In this document: one piece after another, positions 6,916 to 10,800 of the stretch
Position numbering within the stretch: position 1 is the first letter of the stretch
Layout: every line of letters starts with the position of its first letter
Origin: Bacteroidaceae bacterium
Lineage (GTDB): Bacteria > Bacteroidota > Bacteroidia > Bacteroidales > Bacteroidaceae
Assembly: GCA_017558165.1 (NCBI GenBank)
Contig: JAFYWE010000011.1
Span: 1-10,800, forward strand
Direction of reading: 5' to 3'
DNA length: 10,800 bases
Notes under the pieces: model-generated
What the model was told of the DNA's origin: nothing
The model's input: only the letters and a program-made list of their open reading frames with translations
Databases searched by the model: none
Program-made: the position numbers and the translations under genes

Positions 6916-6983
6916 GCGCAAAGAATACTGAACGGCATCCAAGACCCGCACGCACCTTCTGCACCTTATATTTGCAATTTACG

Positions 6984-7015
6984 CAAAGATAATAACAAAG
7001 TTGAGAAACAACAAT
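6984..7015 (-). promoter_or_regulatory. Bacteroidota-type promoter for the MORN-YhcH-GlgB operon
   Basis: On the minus strand TATCTTTG (6984-6991) is a perfect TAnnTTTG -7 box. ATTG (7012-7015), 20 bases upstream, is a 3-of-4 match to the -33 TTTG box. The leader to the ATG at 6905 would be about 70 bases and contains AAGGTGC twice, just before the region of the longer alternative ATG. The promoter starts 17 bases from the end of the inverted-repeat element at 7032-7229. Confidence 0.65.
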
Positions 7016-7031
7016 TATGTTGTATATATTT

Positions 7032-7229
7032 TAACGTGAATTCGATATAAACTCATCAAACCGTGAATTTGTCATTCCGACAGAGCGTAGCGACGAGGAA
7101 TCTCAAAATATTGTGAGAAAAGAGATCTCTCACATACGTTGACTTTAGCCCCTTCGGGCGTCGACCGTTGGTTCGAGATGACAAAAAGCAATGAATATCA
7201 GTACGATTTCTTATATCGAATTCACGTTA
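7032..7229. repeat. 198-bp palindromic intergenic element with 19-bp terminal inverted repeats (REP/MITE-like)
   Basis: The ends TAACGTGAATTCGATATAA (7032-7050) and its exact reverse complement (7211-7229) form a perfect 19-bp inverted repeat around 160 bases. Nested inside is a second pair, TTTGTCAT (7068-7075) and ATGACAAA (7178-7185). The core contains GTCATTCCGA, AGCGTAGCGACGAGGAATCTC-like words, GAGATCTCTCAC and a small GCCC-CTTC-GGGC hairpin (7148-7159). GTCATTCCGA...GAGGAATCT cores are familiar as REP-like intergenic repeats in many Bacteroidota genomes. No open reading frame of note lies inside, so any movement would need a transposase in trans. I see no convincing target-site duplication; both flanks are T-rich. 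It sits between two operons. Confidence 0.7.
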
Positions 7230-7265
7230 TTTTATAAAAATAAACAGCCGCAAAAGAGCGGCTGT
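7230..7265 (-). terminator. Rho-independent terminator of the PBP-kdsB-M16 operon
   Basis: The minus-strand transcript forms a perfect 8-bp stem, ACAGCCGC (7258-7265) with GCGGCTGT (7244-7251), around a 6-base UCUUUU loop. The tail UUUAUUUUUAUAAAA (7230-7243) follows directly. It lies 21 bases after the stop codon at 7287-7289. The inverted-repeat element at 7032-7229 begins exactly at the end of the U-rich tail. Confidence 0.9.
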
Positions 7266-7286
7266 CATTAGAAGCAAGGACCATCA

Positions 7287-8567
7287 TTACTGTCCTACCA
7301 CTATTTCTATAATATCGTCGCGGTCAAGAAAGGCCTTTGCGACACGATGCAGATCGGCAGAAGTCACCGTCCTCACAGTCTCAAGGTATCGGTTGACCGA
7401 CTCGAACGACTCACCTGAAAGCCAGGCATTTATAAAGACCTCGGACTTCGCGAAACGCTCCTCATACTCACGGCACAATTCGCCAAGTATATAACTGCGC
7501 ACAAGCTCCACCTCACTGTCAGGAATGGGCTCGTCAACCAGCCTGCGTATCTCCTTGTAGACCTCCTTTACCAGTGGCTCCACATTATCGTGGTCAGTCT
7601 CGGATGTAATCATGAACGCGTTACGCACCCCGTAGGCATCGACCTCGGCCTCAATGTGATAGGTATAGCCATTCTCTTCACGCACGTTACTCATGAGACG
7701 GCTGCCGAAATAACCGCCATGCAGCACGGTAAGAAAACGGAATACATGATAGTCCGGGTGCGACGACTCTATAGCCATAAAGCCTATCTTCACACAACTC
7801 TGCATGGTACCGTCTACAATGACCTTACGCGGACCCGACTGTTGGCAAGGCTCCGGAACAACAACATCGGCGAGTTGCTCTCCTACACCCCATTCTTTGT
7901 CACCGAAACACCTCTGCAGGGCTTCGAACATCTCTTCATTGACATCACCGGCCACAAACAGAGAGCAGTTCTTGTTATTATACACCCTGCCGTAGTAATC
8001 AAGGATATCCCCACGGGTTATGGCATCGTAATCCTCGGGGCACACGATATGGGCCAACGGATGACCATCACCCCACAATGAATTCTCGAAATAGCGCTGA
8101 GAGACAACATCCACCTTACGGCTGTTGACCATAAAATAGGACTTGTTGTTCCTCTTTACAGTCTCAAGATTCTCTTCGGGAAACTCAGGTTCCTTGATTA
8201 TTTCCTCAAGCAGTTGCACCAATGGAACAAAATGCTTGGACATTGTATAAAGAGTCAGATGGTTGCACCCTTGCGATGAGTACATATCAACCCACGCGCC
8301 ATAGTAGTCAAGCTTCCTTGAGATGTCATCGGCCGACAAGCCAGCGGCACCCTCGCGCAGCATACGGTTCACGAACATCGCCTGCAAGGGTTTCTCCTGG
8401 ACTCCATAGCCACCTTTGAAAAGCACATCAAGCCTTACCACCCCCTTGCGCGGGCCGGCAAGATGATAAAGACACACTCCGTTAGGCATCACCCTCTTTT
8501 GGGGCAATGCCAGATCATTGACGCTGACCGGTTTTATCTCAGGAGCCTCGTATACTGTTGTAGACAT
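7287..8567 (-). CDS. M16-family peptidase homologue lacking the HxxEH zinc motif (probable pseudo-peptidase)
   Basis: The protein has 426 residues from the ATG at 8565-8567, whose first base is shared with the kdsB stop (TGATG), implying translational coupling. An upstream in-frame TTG at 8577-8579 is less likely. The fold is recognisable: an N-terminal M16 domain (about 24-190, with FKGGYGVQEKP, REGAAGLSADDISRKLDYYGA and LFVAGDV) and an M16_C domain (about 205-400). Where active members have HxxEH, this protein reads MFVNR (64-68), so both zinc-binding His and the catalytic Glu are absent. The Arg/Tyr substrate-contact pair typical of the non-catalytic partner is kept (VREENGYTYHI, Arg296 and Tyr303). 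This resembles the inactive subunits of heterodimeric M16 peptidases or of mitochondrial processing peptidase. No catalytic partner lies in the window. No signal peptide is evident, so it is probably cytoplasmic. It is the last gene of the envelope operon. Confidence 0.9.
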   Translation of the reverse strand: MSTTVYEAPEIKPVSVNDLALPQKRVMPNGVCLYHLAGPRKGVVRLDVLFKGGYGVQEKPLQAMFVNRMLREGAAGLSADDISRKLDYYGAWVDMYSSQGCNHLTLYTMSKHFVPLVQLLEEIIKEPEFPEENLETVKRNNKSYFMVNSRKVDVVSQRYFENSLWGDGHPLAHIVCPEDYDAITRGDILDYYGRVYNNKNCSLFVAGDVNEEMFEALQRCFGDKEWGVGEQLADVVVPEPCQQSGPRKVIVDGTMQSCVKIGFMAIESSHPDYHVFRFLTVLHGGYFGSRLMSNVREENGYTYHIEAEVDAYGVRNAFMITSETDHDNVEPLVKEVYKEIRRLVDEPIPDSEVELVRSYILGELCREYEERFAKSEVFINAWLSGESFESVNRYLETVRTVTSADLHRVAKAFLDRDDIIEIVVGQ

Positions 8568-9334
8568 CAATCGTTCCAAGAAAAACCTATTGTAGAGGCG
8601 AACTCCTTCGCACGCTCAAGATCCTCGGGAGTATCGATTCCGATAGTCTCGATATCCGTGACACCAACCTTGATCCTGTATCCGTTCTCAAGCCAGCGCA
8701 GCTGCTCAAGCGACTCGGCCTTCTCCATTGGAGACTGTGGCAGTACTGTCAGCTCTTCAAGGATATCAGCACGGTAGGCATAGATTCCAAGATGCTTGTA
8801 GAAAGTATGGTTCTCGAGCCACTTCTCTCTCTCCACACCACGAAGGTATGGCACGACAGAACGGCTGAAATAGAGCGCGAAGCCCTTCTCGTCAAGAACC
8901 ACCTTTGGAGAGTTCGGGCACTCAAGACGCTCAATGCCGTCAGCCACCTCAAAAGGTTTTACAAGAGTAGCCACGTCAACACCTTCGGCCTTAAAACAAC
9001 CAATAAGGGCATTCACCTGCTTAGGCTGTATAAAAGGCTCGTCACCCTGGATATTGACAATTACATCACACTCAAGGCCAAGACGCTTGTATGCATCAAG
9101 GCAACGCTCTGTTCCGTTCTTGCAATCCTCGGATGTCATCACCACATTGCCACCGAAAGCCTTCACGGCCTCAAGGATGCGCTCATCATCGGTCGCCACA
9201 TACAAATCATCAAAGCAGTCCTTGACCTGCTCATAAACACGCTGAATGACAGGCTTGCCACCGAGCATAGCCAAAGGTTTACCGGGGAAACGTGTCGAAG
9301 CATAACGCGCCGGGATAATTCCTACAAATTTCAT
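8567..9334 (-). CDS. kdsB: 3-deoxy-manno-octulosonate cytidylyltransferase (CMP-KDO synthetase)
   Basis: The protein has 255 residues. It activates KDO with CTP to give CMP-KDO, the donor for the inner core of lipopolysaccharide, in the cytoplasm. Family hallmarks are present in order: IIPARYASTRFPGKPL (6-21, nucleotide-binding loop), ATDDERI (47-53), NIQGDEPF (94-101, with Asp98 expected to help bind Mg2+), then HLGIYAYR, an EQLRWLENGY segment and a C-terminal DTPEDLERA. Length fits the usual 245-260 residues. It begins 24 bases after the PBP stop, with an AAGGA 17 bases upstream of the ATG, a longer spacing than usual. It ends overlapping the M16-like gene by one base. Pairing of KDO activation with a peptidoglycan synthase in one operon makes this an envelope-building unit. 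Confidence 0.97.
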   Translation of the reverse strand: MKFVGIIPARYASTRFPGKPLAMLGGKPVIQRVYEQVKDCFDDLYVATDDERILEAVKAFGGNVVMTSEDCKNGTERCLDAYKRLGLECDVIVNIQGDEPFIQPKQVNALIGCFKAEGVDVATLVKPFEVADGIERLECPNSPKVVLDEKGFALYFSRSVVPYLRGVEREKWLENHTFYKHLGIYAYRADILEELTVLPQSPMEKAESLEQLRWLENGYRIKVGVTDIETIGIDTPEDLERAKEFASTIGFSWND

Positions 9335-9358
9335 ATCATTGTTCTTTAAATTCCTTAA

Positions 9359-10800
9359 TCAATTGAAGAAATCGGCAAACCCACCGTCCTCATCATCCTC
9401 TTCCTTATCCTCCGAACCATCGCCCATGTTCAGGACTGGCACAAGTTCCTCCTCTTCCTCTTTCTGTTGCAACAGGCTCTTACAAGGATCAAAACCCTCT
9501 GGTACATCAAACACCTCATCCTGAGAATACGGGAGGTTCTTATCGGCATAGACCTTACTCATATACATACCCCAGATAGGAAGAGCCATTGAGGCACCCT
9601 GACCATCGGCCATATTGTCGAAATGGATATCGCGTTCCTCACCGCCGACCCAACAGCCGGTAACGAGCGATGGAGTGAATCCAACGAACCAACCATCGGC
9701 GTTGTCGTTTGTAGTACCGGTCTTACCACCCATATCGGCGTGGATATTATGATTGCGCCTGATGCGCGTACCTGTACCCTCATTGATTACAGAGCGTAAC
9801 ATCTCAATCATCTTATACGAGCTCTCCTCACTGATGACCTCATTCTTGTGGGCCACGAATGTCGCAAGCACATTGCCCGCACTGTCCTCTATGCGTGTCA
9901 CCATCAGCGGAGATGTTCGGACACCCTTTCCTACGAAAGCCGTATACGCGCTCACCATCTCAATCACCGACGCCTCACAGGGGCCAAGACAAAGCGATGG
10001 CACAGGCTGGATATCCTTGTTCAACAGACCGAACTGATGTATGAGTTTCTTGAGTGAATATGGGCTCAGCTTACTCATGAGGTAAGCCGATATCCAGTTG
10101 TTCGATGTCTGCAATCCCCATCTGAGCGTAACAGTCTCGCCAATGCGCTGTTTTGATGCATTTCTTGGGCTCCACACCTGACCGGTCTCGGTAACGATTG
10201 TCTGCTGCACGTTCTGGGTCTCGTCACAAGGAGAAAAGCCATGCTCCATTGCCAATGAATAGAGGAACGGCTTGATGGTAGAACCTATCTGACGGCGACC
10301 GACACCGGCCATGTCATACTTGAACTGATTGTAATCGGTACCGCCCACATACGCCTTCACCTCACCGGTGATAGGATCCATAGAAACCACACCCGTGCGC
10401 AAGAAGAACTTGTAGTACTTGAGCGAATCCATAGGAGTCATTACAGTATCCTTCCTTCCCTGATAGGTAAAGATATCCATATCAACAGGAGTATTGAAAG
10501 CCTCTATGATCTCCTCCTCACTACAGCCACTATTCTTCATGACACGGTAACGGTCACTCTGCTTCATGGCACGATTCATGATAGCCTCTACCTCAGAGAC
10601 CTTCAGTTTATTCGTGAACGGCGCAGTCTTCTTGCCCTTCTTTGCCTTGAAGAACTTAGGCTGCAGTTCACCGACCATCTGCTTCTCTACAGACTCCTCA
10701 AGATAGCGTTGCATCCTTGAATCGATCGTAGTGTATATCTTCAGGCCATCGGTATACAGGTTGTAGAACTCACCGTCGGGCTTCCTGTTCTTGTTGCACC
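9359..10800 (-). CDS. mrcA: Class A penicillin-binding protein (PBP1A-like), C-terminal part (starts beyond window)
   Basis: The frame stays open to base 10800, so the N-terminal membrane anchor and glycosyltransferase domain are outside; 479 residues are visible. It begins in the linker (DGLKIYTTIDSRMQ, typical of class A PBPs just before the transpeptidase domain). The transpeptidase motifs are intact: GSTIK with active-site Ser at codon 9^th of RRQIGSTIKPF (about visible residue 173), TSNN (about 231-234) and GGKTGTTND (about 357-365). The enzyme crosslinks peptidoglycan in the periplasm, and the full protein should also polymerise glycan strands. The C-terminal tail is strongly acidic (EEEEEL, then EDKEEDDEDGG) and ends FADFFN. 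The gene is upstream of kdsB by 24 bases and likely leads the operon. The symbol is by family; ponA-type names are also used. Confidence 0.95.
   Translation of the reverse strand, partial: CNKNRKPDGEFYNLYTDGLKIYTTIDSRMQRYLEESVEKQMVGELQPKFFKAKKGKKTAPFTNKLKVSEVEAIMNRAMKQSDRYRVMKNSGCSEEEIIEAFNTPVDMDIFTYQGRKDTVMTPMDSLKYYKFFLRTGVVSMDPITGEVKAYVGGTDYNQFKYDMAGVGRRQIGSTIKPFLYSLAMEHGFSPCDETQNVQQTIVTETGQVWSPRNASKQRIGETVTLRWGLQTSNNWISAYLMSKLSPYSLKKLIHQFGLLNKDIQPVPSLCLGPCEASVIEMVSAYTAFVGKGVRTSPLMVTRIEDSAGNVLATFVAHKNEVISEESSYKMIEMLRSVINEGTGTRIRRNHNIHADMGGKTGTTNDNADGWFVGFTPSLVTGCWVGGEERDIHFDNMADGQGASMALPIWGMYMSKVYADKNLPYSQDEVFDVPEGFDPCKSLLQQKEEEEELVPVLNMGDGSEDKEEDDEDGGFADFFN

Noticed and set aside
6903..6938. 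An 11-residue N-terminal extension of the MORN protein from the ATG at 6936-6938
   Set aside because: It puts charged residues and a Cys before the signal peptide, and the only good ribosome binding site (AAGGA, 6911-6915) serves the downstream ATG.
7032..7229. An insertion sequence with its own transposase
   Set aside because: At 198 bases it is too short and has no transposase reading frame; only a non-autonomous or REP-like repeat is supported.
8568..8579. A TTG start four codons upstream for the M16-like protein
   Set aside because: The ATG at 8565-8567 overlaps the kdsB stop as TGATG, a standard coupled start. The TTG would lie deeper inside kdsB with no better ribosome binding site.

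Overview
The window reads as chromosomal DNA of a Bacteroidota bacterium, most likely order Bacteroidales. The evidence is Bacteroidota-type promoters (a -7 box TAnnTTTG, perfect as TATCTTTG at 1857-1864 and 6984-6991), A-rich or weak ribosome binding sites, a TonB-receptor-like outer-membrane protein, a membrane-spanning TPR/helix-turn-helix regulator, and Gram-negative envelope genes (KdsB, class A PBP). Every gene I can support lies on the minus strand, so transcription runs from high to low coordinates.

Right block (about 7230-10800): an envelope operon. It starts with a class A penicillin-binding protein whose N-terminal part is outside the window. CMP-KDO synthetase KdsB follows, then an M16-family protein that lacks the zinc-binding HxxEH motif. 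The last two genes share one base (stop TGA / start ATG). A clear intrinsic terminator at 7230-7265 ends the block.

Spacer 6906-7286 (381 bases, no gene): it holds that terminator, a 198-bp intergenic element with perfect 19-bp terminal inverted repeats (7032-7229), and a good Bacteroidota promoter (6984-7015) for the next block.

Middle block (2008-6905): four tightly spaced genes that look like one transcription unit. They are an exported MORN-repeat protein with 14 tandem 23-residue repeats, a YhcH/YjgK/YiaL-family cupin-like protein, a eukaryotic-type (GH13_8-like) glycogen branching enzyme, and a multi-pass membrane protein of unknown function. The gaps are 15, 52 and 4 bases. Only the branching enzyme and the YhcH-like protein can be tied to carbohydrate chemistry; the link between the four is inferred from position.

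Left block (1-2007): a lipoprotein-like TPR protein with one transmembrane segment and a C-terminal DNA-binding domain, ended by a strong hairpin. Next comes the start of an outer-membrane beta-barrel/TonB-receptor-like protein that runs off the window. Copies of a short motif, TTGTCRCAYT on the minus strand, occur upstream of both genes. This suggests, without proving, that the regulator controls both itself and the outer-membrane protein. I saw no rRNA, tRNA, CRISPR array, transposase or phage gene. Nothing in the window is clearly a new system; the regulator/outer-membrane pair, the inverted-repeat element and the degenerate M16 protein most deserve follow-up.
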